Shown here: piece after piece, positions 10,828 to 23,071 of the stretch
Layout: every line of letters starts with the position of its first letter
Numbering within the stretch: position 1 is the first letter of the stretch
DNA from: Choanephora cucurbitarum
Taxonomy: Eukaryota; Mucoromycota; Mucoromycetes; Mucorales; Choanephoraceae
Length of the DNA stretch: 64,000 nt
Reading direction: 5' to 3'
NCBI GenBank assembly: GCA_025331435.1
Contig: JAIWNI010000111.1
Location: 1-64,000, forward strand
Notes under the pieces: model-generated
Seen by the model: only the letters and a program-made list of their open reading frames with translations
Told to the model about the DNA's origin: nothing
Databases searched by the model: none
Made by a program: the position numbers and the translations under genes

Positions 10828-12387
10828 ATGAAGAAGTATATCTACAGATACATTCATATCTTGATAGTACTTGAATTGTTTTACAAGGCAAATGCACAAT
10901 CAAATTTTACTGCAATAAATCAAAATGAGCTTCAGAATACTGTAACATTACCACCAAATCCCACTAACAGACAAGATACATCAACGTCGGCAAGTATCAT
11001 GTTTAGTTTTTGTATTGGAGCAGACACTAATCTTTCACACAGCAGATGCTTCGTAGAAAAGACGGCCTGGCACTCTACTGGGGACAAGGTGATTATAACG
11101 AAAAGAGATTGTCCTATTACTGCGATCAAGAAGGAGTTTCGATTGTGATCCTCTCCTTTATTGCCAACTTCTCTGGTGGTCCAAAGAAATCACCTATTTT
11201 AGATTTATCTGACAATTGCAAAAATACAAACAGCTGTTCTGAAGCAGCAAAAGATATCAAGCATTGTCAAAAAAAGGGCATCAAAGTGCTGATTTCTTTA
11301 GGTGGTGCCGTTGGCCCTTATAAGCGTCAATCATGGGACCCTGATCTTTTGGCTTGGTGGTTATGGACAAAGTTTCTAGGTGGAGATGATGAGAGCGTAA
11401 GCCGACCTTTTGGTGATGTTGTCTTAGATGGCGTTGACTATGATCCTGAAGGTATAGATGTTTCAGATTGTTCTTAAGACTGGATCTTAAACGGTTTATA
11501 TTATGCTCGCTACTATAGGTGTGGATGGAGAGGGCTATGATCGCAATATTGATACACTACGCAAGCTGTTTAAAACACAATACCCACGAAGAGAATATTT
11601 GATCACAGCAGCACCTCAATGTCCTGATCTGGAAAAATACGAAAAGAATGCTGTCTATAACATCTTGAACCCTTCAAATCCCAAATACAACTCGTATCCC
11701 AATATCACATTTGTTCAATTTTATAATAACAAGTGTTCTGCCTCTGCATACAACTCAAACAAGCCAACAGCATTCAATTTCTCTGCTTGGAATAAATGGG
11801 CTCAAAAGACGGGTAGCAAGATATACTTGGGGGTTTTAGGCAAACAGAACAATATGGATACAGGTTATGTAAATTACGAAAAGTTGACAGTGATTCTAGA
11901 TGATGTGGAACGCAGCAAAAATTTTGGTGGTGTAATGATGTGGGATGCCAGCTATGCTTATAACAATCCTGTACCATATTTAGATGGTATGCAATTCGGT
12001 CAAGCTGTTGCCCGTTACCTTAAGCAATTGGCTACATCTAGTAGTTCTCGACTTGCAGCTGCTTTCAGTGGAATCACATCTGCCTTCAGTGAATTCAGGT
12101 TGCCCATACTGGTTCCTATTGGTGGAGATGATATAGGTCTTTTGCCTTTCCCATGCCATGGCCAACCTTTTTTGAGTTTGAGATCAGTTACTTCTGAAAG
12201 CCTGGCGAAGAGTTTTGGTGCTCCTGTTGATGAGATAACATCGCATTTGACTGAACTCGGTGTGAACGGTGATCAGTATGTCAACCCAGGTTCTTACATT
12301 TGTATGACTCCTCATCCTGGTTACAACGGTTCATTTGTAATAAGTTACTTATACAACTCTACAATCAATGAAGAAGAGTCAGCTTAA
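10828..12387 (+). CDS. Class III GH18 chitinase with extra C-terminal module
   Basis: Exons 10828-10989, about 11046-11451 and 11519-12387 give about 478 residues. A signal peptide (hydrophobic core ILIVLELFYKANA) begins the protein. The GH18 domain starts at GLALYWGQGDYNEKRL, has the beta-3 motif KVLISLGG and the catalytic DGVDYDPE, whose Glu is near residue 189, and ends at GVMMWDASYA. The second intron splits the codon directly after this Glu. Such enzymes cut chitin and act at the cell wall or outside the cell. The first intron begins GCAAGT, a GC-AG intron, because no GT donor restores the frame. After a Ser-rich linker the last 100 residues hold a segment resembling LysM (SLAKSFGAPVDEI...), possibly a chitin-binding module, not proven. 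The gene converges on ADE12. Confidence 0.88.
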
Positions 12388-12741
12388 TGTCTATTTCGTT
12401 CAGTTTGAACGCCCATTATTGTAAGTAGAGAATACCAGAAATCCGTTTCTTAAATTCAATGGAACGTACTTAAATCCTCTGATATATAGTAAACTGATAT
12501 TGTAAAAGGTTATGATAGATCCAACGAAAGCGAAGTCTGACATGTAGTTGTATTTACTTTACTATAAAACAAACAAAGCAGAGACCTCAATATAACTTAT
12601 GTGTAACTTAAAGTTTCTAAACAAAATTCATAGTGAAATTTATTGTCGAAATCAAAATAAATAAGAACAAAAGAAGATATCTATGTGCAAAGTTGGTGCT
12701 GGTTAACATTAATTATATATACGTTTAGAAATGAGGGTAAT
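12388..12741. other. Convergent intergenic region, nothing recognised
   Basis: These 354 AT-rich bases lie between the 3' ends of the chitinase and ADE12 genes and presumably contain both 3' UTRs and poly(A) sites. No further feature is visible. Confidence 0.4.
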
Positions 12742-13911
12742 TTAGTTAGAAACGGGCTTGTGGATCATTTCTTCTCTGCCAGGACCAACACCAATCCATT
12801 CAACAGGGACGCCAGTTTCCTTTTCAATGAAAGCAATGTACTTTTGAGCGTTTTCAGGTAAATCCTCAAACTTTTTGCATTTGGAGATATCAGTCATCCA
12901 ACCAGGGAGTTCTGCGTATTCGACTTCAACCTTTTCCAAAAGACCAAGATCAGCAGGGAAAGTCTCTAATCGCTTGCCATCAAGATGGTATGCAACAGCA
13001 ACCTTGATAGTGGGCAACTGATCAAGAATATCGAGCTTGGTCAAGTTATAGCTGGTATAACCGTTGATCATGGTAGAGTACTTGACAACAACAAGATCCA
13101 ACCAGCCACAACGACGCTTACGGCCAGTAGTGACACCAATTTCAAAACCAACAGTTTGGAGGTGTTCACCAATTTCGTTCAATTGTTCAGAGGGGAAGGG
13201 ACCACCACCAACACGAGTACAGTAAGCCTTTACTACACCAATGATCTTGGTAATCATGTTAGGAGGGACACCAAGACCAGTACAGACACCACCAACAGTA
13301 GTGCTAGATGAGGTCACATAAGGATAGGTACCAAAGTCGATATCGAGCATCAGGGCATTAGCACCTTCAACAAGGATACGCTTACCAGCTCTGATTTGTT
13401 CATGAAGGTAAGGAATGGTATCAATAACGTAAGGCTTGACGCGTTCAGCAAGCTCCTTGTAACGTGCGAGTTCGGCTTCAACGTCATATTCGAAGTTACC
13501 GTAACGCTTACGCTTGTTTTCAACCATGCTTCTGAAACGAGCAGAGAACTCCTCAAAGTCAAACAAGTGGTGGACGCGAAGACCAGAACGAGAAGCCTTA
13601 GAAGAGTAAGTAGGGCCAATACCCTTACCAGTAGTACCGATACTGCCACGACCTAACTCAACTTCCTTCAAACCATCAATCTTTTGATGGAGATCGAAAA
13701 CGAGGTGAGCACGATCGGAGAGGAGAAGGCGGCCTTCACAGTTAAGACCTAGAGAAAATTAAAAATTAAGATCTATGCAGCTATTTCTTTTTTCTTCCAA
13801 GTAATTTACATACCTTTAGCTTCAAGCTTGGATTTTTCTTCAAAGAAAGAGGGCAAATGAACAACAACACCGTTACCAACCAAAGCAATACAGTTGGGGT
13901 TGATAAGACCT

Positions 13912-13953
<42 letters not shown>

Positions 13954-14252
13954 ATCCTTAATATATTTTGACTTTTCATGCAAAAGACAAAGTGAGCTTA
14001 CCTGAGGGCAACATATGGAAGTCGTACTTGACATCGTTGACGACAATAGTATGACCAGCATTGTTACCACCCTAATGATAATACATAAGAGTTAAATACA
14101 GAACATGCAAGATAACAAAACAATTCGCTTACAGCACAACGAGCACAGATCTCTGCTTGACCACAAAGGATATCAGACAATTTGCCTTTGCCTTCATCGC
14201 CCCATTGAGCGCCAAGAACGACAGAGATACGACCTTTTTCCAACATAGACAT
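12742..14252 (-). CDS. ADE12: Adenylosuccinate synthetase
   Basis: Exons 14252-14133, 14071-14002, 13909-13814 and 13748-12742 give 430 residues, the usual length. The enzyme joins IMP and aspartate using GTP to form adenylosuccinate, the first committed step to AMP. Signatures are [14 protein letters not shown] (catalytic Asp near residue 19), GGNNAGHT (catalytic His) rejoined across intron 1, [32 protein letters not shown], the GTP-site region around [12 protein letters not shown], and KLDILDQL. The second intron carries a long AT microsatellite. The coding exons use C/G-ending codons more than neighbouring genes, consistent with high expression. Upstream, 14319-14327 has GAAAATTTT. The call is certain. 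Confidence 0.97.
13915..13950. repeat. (AT)18 microsatellite inside ADE12 intron 2
   Basis: A perfect 36-base AT dinucleotide run sits within the 92-base second intron (13910-14001) of ADE12, right next to the acceptor side. It makes this intron longer than most others here. Confidence 0.95.
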
Positions 14253-15903
14253 AGTGATTTAAAGTGAGAGAAACCAACAAGAGCAACAGTCTCAACGTCA
14301 TGAGTTCTTTAAATATTCGAAAATTTTAGATTTTCTTATTTTGAAGCACGGAATCTATAGATGGCCCCGACGATGACTCTTACAATCTATGACTTCTCTC
14401 TTCGCCCTTTCACGACGTAATGTATATCCCGAAGCCTACTGATTGGCTAGTTCGACCCGCATCTTTCCAGGTGGCTCTTCAAGGATAAATGATTTGTTCC
14501 TGTTCATCCCTATTTACATTGAGTACCTTCGTATTTGTCTTGAGATTCGAACCTTAGCGTTATGCAGGTTTTGTATGATTGAAGAGTGCATGGCACTGCT
14601 AGCATATTGTAGACCGTTCAACACCATTTAGACTATCTGCTAAAATCACAAACTCCGAAAATCAGAGCATGGACGAAATTAGATAACCACCTTTCTTGCT
14701 GTTGAGAGTAAGTTCTTGTCAAAAGATCTTTTGTCTACTGTTTGAGTGTACATAAAGCGAAATCAAATTGATAGTTGTAAAACGCATCGAACTTAACACA
14801 AAAGTATTACAAAATCCTTTATGTAGCTTTGAAGTGCTGGTGCTTAATTAAGATGGGTATAATTGAAGTTGAACTTCAAGAGCATCTCCAACAGGGAAAG
14901 TCAACTCCTCAAATTTAGAATATTCCAAATTTGAGAATTCTTGGAGATGTCATGAATTAAGTAATTCGTGTCACAAGAAGATCAATATTTGATGCCATAT
15001 TCGCCTTTCTTCCCTTCTCCTTCTGAGCAAGCGTTCATCTACATCCTCTAAACAGAAATGAGTTATGTCAAACACGATTTATGCTGTAGAGAACGATGAG
15101 AGTACTACTCAATTGAGCGGTAGCTGTGTGCCTGCAACAATTGAGGAAATATCTCAACATCTTCGCTTGCATCTATCCAAATTCTCTTCTCCCTTCTCGG
15201 AAAAAAGCAGCAACTCAATCTGTAAGAGGGTCTTGCTCAAAAATACATCTGCGGTTATAAATCCTCTTTTAATGCTACTTTGTTGAGCGCCTAGTTTTAA
15301 CGGTTGTGTAGACGTATATCAGTGTATAAAGCGAAACAGATCTATTAGATCAAAAATTGAGCGCTCAAATGTAGTCAGTCCAACCTAGTCAGTCCTTTGG
15401 AGATGCTCTAGAGGACTAGCATCATTTAAAAGCCTTTATGATTTAGTTAGATCTCTACTGTATATTTTGAGTGGCTGACACTCTGTCTCTTCAGCTCTCA
15501 ATTCGTTATTGATGCAGCATTCTTCAGATGGCCACTACTTTTGTTTTAGATCTCAATATAGATACTTTTATTCTACAGATTTATCAAATCACTGATAGCA
15601 CACCATACCCTTTTGAATTCTATCTCTTGAAAGCTGCATTCTGGCGAGCAATGTCTATAATCCTCAAAGTAAATCCAAAGAAGGCTTCTCTAAAAAACGT
15701 TTCTTTTATGAAGAGTAAGTGCGTCTATTTCTGTCTTGGTCTTTTTTTAGAAAAAAAAAACGACGATTGTAGGTTGCCTATGTTAGTGACAAAAACAAAG
15801 AGAAAGTAGTGAATCTTTGTATGAAATGTTTATTGTACATATAAGAAAAAAAGAAATACATGCAAACTGTTTTTTTCTTATTATTATTACTCTATAGGTA
15901 GTC
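14253..15903. other. 1.65 kb interval between ADE12 and BMS1, probable transposon remnant
   Basis: This stretch contains the ADE12 promoter at its left end and, at its right end, the 3' flank of BMS1. Open frames at 15065-15286 and 15528-15809 have no recognisable domain and no convincing splicing partners, so they are not called genes. The inverted-repeat element at 14879-15409 is listed separately. Confidence 0.4.
14879..15409. mobile_element. Candidate non-autonomous DNA transposon (MITE-like) with 13-bp inverted termini
   Basis: AGAGCATCTCCAA at 14879-14891 is repeated as its exact reverse complement at 15397-15409, enclosing 531 bases without a credible gene. A third partial copy in reverse orientation (TTGGAGATG) lies at 14941-14949, and an imperfect 28-base palindrome lies at 14908-14935. 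Termini of the GAGCATCTCCAA type remind me of some PIF/Harbinger-like elements, but no clean target-site duplication is visible and no transposase is encoded. It may be a decayed copy or chance. Confidence 0.35.
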
Positions 15904-18900
15904 TTAATCAGCTCCTTCTCTAGAAGCTTTTTGTTGTTGTTTACGGAAATATTCCTTGCGACGTTCCTTTGTCTTTTCTTCAGTCTTTTGTGCAACCTTT
16001 GCCTTCTTCTTTTCGTTGACTTCTCTACGCTCGGAATCCTTTAGCTTACGCTTACGGTCTTTCTCGTTACGAAGTGTGTTTAGTTGTTGCATCAATGTAA
16101 CAATCTTCTTTTCCTCAGGCTCAAGTACCACAGCACGCTTGTTCAAGTAAGATTGCTTCTTGCTCTTAGTAGCATTCTTGGGCTTATTGGCAAATGGCAG
16201 TTGAGCTTGAAGTGACTTGGGCACCTTCAAGGCATTGAAACGACGTTCTTTTCTTTCAATTGGCTATAAAAAAAGTTTAGTCCAAGACCCGAATCAAAGG
16301 AAACAATGCTTCAACCATACCTTGTAGATAGAATCCACCTTTTGAGGTGCATGTAAGCTAAGTTCTTTTCTAACTTGTCCAGTGGTACGCATACCTTGCC
16401 AGTCCTTTGAAGACATTAATAAGGATGTAACAGGGTTATAGAATTTACGGGGCTTCACAGGATACCAAGCTCTCAAGAAGACAATATCTATTTGATTTTT
16501 TCAAGAATAAATGAGTATCACATAGGACGAGGAAAAGAAAAGCGCTCTCTTACCACTCATTAGCACCTTATCTTCAAAAGTAGCACGGAAATGGCCTTCT
16601 GGCTTAGGTAAAGCCTTTTTGACTTGACCACGGATTCCAGATACAGTACGAATATTAGCACCTTCAAATTTAGCTACTTCTAGTGATGAAGTAAACATAT
16701 CTCTAATAAAAGCAGTGTTTCTGTACACCTTAGTTGGATAACCTGTCAATTTCAATTTCTTGACGATTTCAGTTGATTGACTGATATCTACAACAGTGCC
16801 TGTAGCACTAATACGGAAAGAAGACTAAAGAAAACTATAAGCAATTTGATCATATATAAAAAAAGGAATACTTACGTTTTTACTATCAGATACATTCTGC
16901 ACGGCACAGAAACCGGTATTAGGGGTATGCACAGGACCATAGAAGGTAGCCAAACAATGCATATGCTCGGGTGTGTATTTGAGCATACGATTGCGCGTAC
17001 CATCATTAAGGGAATAAATAGGGATACTTTGGAAACGTCTCCAACCAATAGAGAAAATGAGTGGATCATTTGTCTTTAATATTTTTGGGTGCCAACGATG
17101 GCGCTTGATTCTGACCTGAACCCATCCAAATTGGTCTTCAGTTGGCAACAAACCACCCACAAGCACAGGATAAGTAGGATCAAAGTGTTTGACAAATTCA
17201 CAAGGCATGTTCTTGATCAAGAGACGAACATAGCTACCAGGGCGATAACCTTCTACCATGGCTCTGGTATGCAAATCGTCATTCTCGAATTCAAGGCGAT
17301 TCATCTCAAGTTGTTGTTGGATTTCTGCCTTCTTTTGTTCATAAAAGTCCATCTTGGGTCCGTCTTCATCGTCTCCAAATTCTTCATCAAACTTCTTGCG
17401 AAGTTCTTCTTTACGCTTAGCAATACGTTCACGTTCAACAGCTACTGGATCACGAATCATGCCTTCTTTATCTTTTTTCTTTGATTGGCCATCTACTTCT
17501 TGCTCTTCTTGTTCGGCTTCAAGGTCCTCAAAGTCGCCTTCAACTTCATCTTCTTCAGGTGGGAAAGCGCTTTGACCATTGGCAGCATCAATATCGCCTG
17601 TGATGAATCGATTGCGAATAGAGTCCAAGGTATCCTCATCATCCCACTCTTCCAATTCTTCATAATCAATAGGCTCGCGTGTGCTATCCAAGACAGCATT
17701 TGTTGTAGTCTCACGTTTGAGCTTGAAGAATTCTTCCTCTTCTTCTTGCTCTGCCTTATCTTGCATATCGTCCTTATCATCACCATAGTTGCCGTTCAAA
17801 ATATCTTCTGGGCTCAAGTCAAGGTTGTTATAGATAAGAGACATCAAATTAACACGTCTGTTGCTGAACATATCACTTGCTTTTTGCTTGAGATTGGCCT
17901 TCCAACGAAGCTCACCAGCAAGCTCCTCATCATCAGTTGAGGCTCTTCTTTGACGACCATCTACCATAACCATGTCATCTTCATCGTCATCTTCTTGACC
18001 CAAATCGCTATCACTGTCAGCGAATTCAAAAGAGGGCTCTTGGTCTTGTTCTTCCTTGTCTTCCTTTTCACCCTTCTTAGGAATGTTACGAGTGTCAAAT
18101 TTACTCAATGCTTTTCCACGGCGTGGAGCTTCATCCATTTCTTCATCTTCGTCATCGTCCTCATCATCTTCATCCATCATGTCGTCCTCGTCTTCTTCGT
18201 CATCATCGTCCTCGTCGTCTTCCTCATCATCCATGTCTTCATCTTCTTCACCGAAAACAGCACGTCTACGAGATCTACCGTTCTCATCTTGTTCTAAAGA
18301 TTCTCTCACATCTGCAGCCTTTACAGGAGCAGATCCAGAAAAGATACGTAACTCAGACTCTTGTAATTGAGAAGCCAATGTATCTTGAGCATCTTGAAGG
18401 TTCATCACGAGCTTTTCACCTGTGCCTTGAGGTTGGTGTTCTTCCACTTCGCCTTCTTCCTCTTCATTTGCTTCTGAAGGTGCATAGGCTGATTTCTTGG
18501 TGAAATGACCAGGTACGTTAATGTAGACAGCATCTTTATCGTACATGACACCACCAACATCTGACATAGGAGCATAGATCAACTTGTGTTTTTCGTCAAG
18601 ACGCTTACGCTCCTTATCAGGCAAAGGACAAGGGTCAGGCAAGACAGAGACATCTGCCAAAAAGTGGTCACCAGCACCTGGAATATGCACACGCATATTT
18701 GGCTTTAAATTGGTACCACGCAAGTAACCGTATAGAGTGACAGTACGATCACAGTTAGGCTTACGATGAAGTAATTCAGGGTCTGTCAGATCTTCAATAC
18801 GATCAGCTACCACATAAGGATGTGTATTTCTCCAGACAAGTGGTCTAAACTTCATGACCGAAATGAAACGAGACAAATTCTGGATTTCCATATTGGGATA

Positions 18901-19677
18901 TCTGTCATTGATGATACCAGACAAATAAAAGAGTTTGGCACCTTGATAGATTTCAGTCCAAAAACGGTTCTTTAATCGCTTCTTTGTTGTCTTCAATGTC
19001 TTGTTGTTACGAAATTTGTCCAAGTGAGTTAAGACACCCATCACTTTGGGAAAACCGTGTGATTGCAAAATGTTAAGAAATTCAAAGGTTTCCTAAGCAA
19101 AAGAGAGAGAAAAAAAAAAGGTAAGCTTAACACATGGTAAAACTTTTGGTGCTCATACCATTTCAAATCCAAAACTAGCATCAATCATTAACAAAACCAA
19201 GTCTGCTATTTTGGCTACATCCACCATGGAGTTCATATCATTGTTACATTCAATGAAAGTCAAACGTCTCTTTTTACCACTGACAACAGTGATAGGACCT
19301 TTGATTTCATTCAAGTTGTGCTTTGTGTATCGCTTGACAAGAGATCGAATCAAGGTGGATTTACCAGTCTACAGCATCTTGTAAGCAAAAACTGGATCTC
19401 ACTATAAAAAACAACTACTTACTCCAGGAGGACCGACAACGGCAATCACAACAGGTGGTGATTCGAGGGGTGTACGATCAACCAAAGGAACATGAAGTTT
19501 CTTTTCGCCAATGTCATGATTGCGTCTAACTGTCTTTTCTGCTTTGCCAGCACTTTGAAAAGTGAAGGCTTTAGGATTGCTGGACTTTTTAGCATTGGAA
19601 AACTTGTTTTCCTTCTTTCGTTCGACCTTTTTGCCTGCCTTCTTCTTGATGTGAGGCTTTTGTGTTTTCTCTTCCAT
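15904..19677 (-). CDS. BMS1: Ribosome biogenesis GTPase BMS1
   Basis: Exons 19677-19423, 19368-19159, 19092-16876, 16824-16554, 16487-16321 and 16263-15904 give 1159 residues, close to yeast Bms1. The P-loop GPPGTGKST is assembled across intron 1; [20 protein letters not shown] and GVLTHLDKF follow as in the BMS1/TSR1 GTPase domain. The AARP2CN-like part ends near [23 protein letters not shown] long Asp/Glu-rich segment occupies roughly residues 400-640, and the C-terminal DUF663 region contains [12 protein letters not shown] and [17 protein letters not shown]. The last 90 residues are Lys/Glu-rich coiled coil. Bms1 binds Rcl1 and U3 snoRNP and is needed for 40S subunit maturation. The N-terminus has basic nucleolar-type sequence. 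Call certain; intron ends are all canonical. Confidence 0.96.
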
Positions 19678-20653
19678 AGTCGATTCGAGTCTTAAAAAAA
19701 AAAAAGATCTATTTACAAAATTTTAAGCACTTTGACTATGTGTATAATTTAAACTGTTCTTAAAAGCAGTCCCATTGTCCTTAGGTGTTCAGATTTGAGC
19801 ATCCCGGAGTTTCAATAAAGACACTCAAGGTACTGTGGAGAATACAATGTATAAGTCCTTGCCCAGAGACTGCTGTCCCATTCTCCCTAAAATCATTCAT
19901 TTGCAAATTTCGTTAGGCTGTCAGAGTTGGGTACGGCCGTCTTTATATTATTTGGTGAAGACAGGTCTTAAAATCCAAAAAAATCAAAGTGACCACTTTT
20001 CTGATTTGGTATATATTCTTCCGGACACCCAAAGTACCCGACACCCCCCCCCTTTCTATTTTTCTTTGTAAAAGTGGCTCGGGAAAGAGTGTCTTCATTT
20101 GGCTTGTATACTTGTAGTTCATTCTGTGATTTGATACAAGCGATACATTGATGATATTCATTGTACCGTTTTTTGTGGTTTTATGCCAGAGCTATTTGTC
20201 TATTAGTTTGAGAATGAAAAAGAAAGAGAGAAGAACCAGCTGTCTAATCTTCGCTTGATTAGAAAAAGGCAGCCATGTCCAACGTTGTCATAGTATTTAA
20301 TTCACTTTCTGACTAATGAGAGATTAAGAAAAAAAAATACTGCATAAGCCGACTGATGATCATCTTCATGGTGCATACTTATACTTGCACACGTCTTTTA
20401 GGCTTTATGAGTCAAATGATTTCTTTACATGAAAGCTAAGCTGTATTTTCAGTGTATCAACATCAGCGGTTAAATGAATAATCTTATTCTAATTTTGCAT
20501 GTGAAAATGGATTATCAAGCACCAAACTTTAATACCCCACATACACACACACAAGCTATGCACAAAAGGACTCAGCAATCCATGTCTATTTGATTTTTCT
20601 TCCTCTTCTTTTCTTCTCTCCTTTAATTTTAACTTATAGAAAGGAACACCAGT
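19678..20653. other. Divergent intergenic region between BMS1 and PEX22
   Basis: These 976 bases hold both promoters. A poly(A) run (19694-19705), an AAAATTTT palindrome (19717-19724) near BMS1, a C9 run near 20044-20052 and a T/C-rich leader (about 20590-20635) before the PEX22 start are visible. No gene is supported. Confidence 0.4.
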
Positions 20654-21518
20654 ATGATAACTAGAGGAACAACGACTAAAAAATCAAGAATTCTACCAGC
20701 TTGGTTATTCAAGCTTATTGGTATTTCCTCCTTGGCTACAGCTCTTGTTGGACTTGCCCTTTATTGGCTCAAGAAACGCTCTTTACGTCACTCTATTAAA
20801 AACAACACGACCACAAGCGAGGTATGAGAACGAAAAAGAGTGAAAAATATGTAGTAGTTAAAAACGTTAGATGATAGTCATCACAAGACAACGATGTTGC
20901 TGATGACGGATGGAGTCAAAAGATCTTGAACAGCCTCAAGTCAACTGTTCGGAAGAATAAGAAGCGTATGACAATTTCGTTAAAAAATGTAAGTCCTCAA
21001 CAATCTCTAGTCTATATAGCTGACACTGTCTTTAGACTGTACTGTGGAATCCTTCACCTGACTTAGAGACACCTATATACGCATTTAGAGAGAACAGCAT
21101 TCAGCTTCTTACTCGGCTATCTTATCTGTATGATATATATGTGATTGTTCATGTCAATTCTCGAGAAGAACAGGCAGGTATTGAAGCATTGCTGGCGAAC
21201 GCCTCTCAAGGCTTGTTTAAGGAATTGATCGATCCCCGCAAAATCATTTATTGCTCAGAAGAAGAGGGTAAGGTTCATATCATTCGACACATAGATCCCT
21301 TCGTGCATATAGAAGGTGGCTGGGAACGCGATGATGGCGAAGAGATTGTCAAGGCATTAAAGCCTTTTGTCAACAAATTGATTTGGTTGATGACAAGACG
21401 AAGAAGGGACTCATTTCGACCTGAAAACCTGAAAGATACAGACCGTGCTGTTGTCGGTCAAAATGTTGAATTAGCAGAATCATTAATAGAAACATCAGTA
21501 GCACAACAAGTAAAATAA
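20654..21518 (+). CDS. PEX22: Peroxisome assembly protein 22-like (PEX22)
   Basis: Exons 20654-20821, 20878-20988 and 21036-21518 give 253 residues. There is one N-terminal membrane segment (about residues 17-39, LFKLIGISSLATALVGLALYW shortened here) followed by a Lys/Arg-rich linker, then a soluble domain starting TISLKNTVLWNPSPDLE. Near the C-terminus the run PFVHIEGGWERDDGEEIV and ALKPFVNKLIWL resembles the Pex22 alpha/beta domain. In yeast and plants Pex22 anchors the ubiquitin-conjugating enzyme Pex4 to the peroxisome membrane for receptor recycling. The topology and length fit well; sequence identity in this family is low, so the call is probable. Chromosomal context is uninformative. 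Confidence 0.75.
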
Positions 21519-21641
21519 AAAAAAAAAAAGAGAATGTTTAGAATATATACCAAATACAGCAATTTTCATAACAACATAATAAATCAAGGCATATGTTTTG
21601 GTCATTTTAAACCACCTTTTCTTTCTTTCTTTTGTTCTAGG

Positions 21642-23071
21642 ATGCTATGGAAATATATTACATTGTCACTTATCTGTAGTCTGGGATGTACAAGCCAACA
21701 ACTTATCAGAATACCTATTCAGCAACGTTATCATGATCCAATTCTATCAAAGAGACAAAGCATAACTGCTGTACCTCTGCTAAATGCAAATTCAAGAGAA
21801 TACCTTATTGAAGTGAGTATTGGTACTCCATCCCAGAAGTTCAATCTGACATTAGATACAGGAAGGTAAGAAGAAATATGACAACAAAAAAGATGGATTT
21901 ATAAAAAAAACTTTGATCAAAACCCAGTTCGGATGTGTGGATAAATTCATCGAAATGCTCAAAATCCAATTGCCCAAGTGCTCGCTTTTCAGAATCGAAT
22001 TCAAACACGCTCAATCAAACAAACCGAAGTTTCCAAGTGCAGTATGGAAGAGGCTCGGCAAAGGGAACTGTGGCTTATGACACCATCACAATTGGTCAGC
22101 TTTCATGTCCTTCTCAACCACTGGGCCTTGCTACTTCTACAAATGATCTCTCGAGTATGCGCTCAAGTGGCATTCTGGGCCTGGCTTTTCCTAGCCTGAT
22201 GCGTTATCCTGATCAAGACATTCAATTCATTCTGAATCTTGTCAAGAACAAACTGATTGGGGAACCTGTCTTTTCTATCTACTTGAACCGACAACAAGCA
22301 GATAATGTGAGCTATACAGGAGAGATAGTCATGGGTGGATACGAAACCAGTCGATTTACTGGATCAATTCAATTCTTGCCCTTAGTCAGTTACCATCAAC
22401 AGACAGGGCAACCTCTCCTTGGCCATACTTACTCTTCGACACAAGGAAGCTACAGATATTGGACTGTTCCTGGTCAGGCAGTAGCGTGTCGAGACAAAAA
22501 CAACCACTTGATTTACGAAACACAACTACCAGATATTGAACCTGCTATTCTGGATACAGGCACCACTTTATCTTATATGCCTCAAGACACCGTACTCGCC
22601 CTCTTGGAGCTTATAACAACCAACTACAAAGAACGAAAGACAACTTCAGGCAGTATAGTTTACGAGGTTAATTGCAGTGATTTTTCAGCACAGGATCGAT
22701 GGTTCGATTTCATGTTTTCCACTCGTTTGGAAGGATTCTCCAGCAACCCAGTCACCATCCGTGTTCCGTTGGTCGAAATGGCTTTAGCTCAGGAAGAGAG
22801 CTGTCTGTTTGGAATAGCGCCTATATCCACTGGATTTCTATCTTCTGTTGGATCTGGATGGATTTTAGGTCAGACAGTACTTAGAAGTGCCTATGTAGTG
22901 CATGATATGGTTGGATATCAAGTTGGGATAGGAGCAGCGTCAAACGGATATGAATCACCTACAATGGATCAATCATCTAACAACGCCTTTCATTACCAAC
23001 CTTCCTATCTTCTTTGTATAACATGTCTAGTATTGTGTTACAATAGCAAGTTATGTCATATAAAAATATAA
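21642..23071 (+). CDS. Secreted pepsin-like aspartic protease (A1 family)
   Basis: Exons 21642-21865 and 21928-23071 give 455 residues. I chose the ATG at 21642 because it starts a signal peptide (MLWKYITLSLICSLGCTS); an in-frame ATG at 21534 would bury it. A short propeptide ends near a Lys-Arg (LSKRQS). Both catalytic sites are intact: LDTGSSDVW, rejoined across the intron, and ILDTGTTLSYMP. The flap Tyr is in VQYGRGSAKG. A disulfide-type Cys pair lies near the C-terminal lobe. The tail beyond VGIGAAS is short and ends in a hydrophobic run with no clear GPI pattern. It likely digests external protein. A related gene lies at 33.4-34.9 kb with the intron at exactly the same place. Confidence 0.92.

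Noticed and set aside
13915..13950. Possible CRISPR-like or tandem array
   Set aside because: It is a simple AT dinucleotide run; no spaced direct repeats exist anywhere in the window.
14536..14556. tRNA B-box-like sequence (reverse complement of a GGTTCGAATC pattern)
   Set aside because: No A-box, acceptor stem or anticodon arm can be paired at the right spacing on either strand.
15528..15809. 93-codon plus-strand open frame, possibly spliced near 15714
   Set aside because: The donor-like site leads to a stop within a few codons on joining, and the protein has no recognisable features.
18056..18370. Ser-rich plus-strand frame opposite BMS1
   Set aside because: It is the antisense shadow of the acidic Asp/Glu codons in BMS1.
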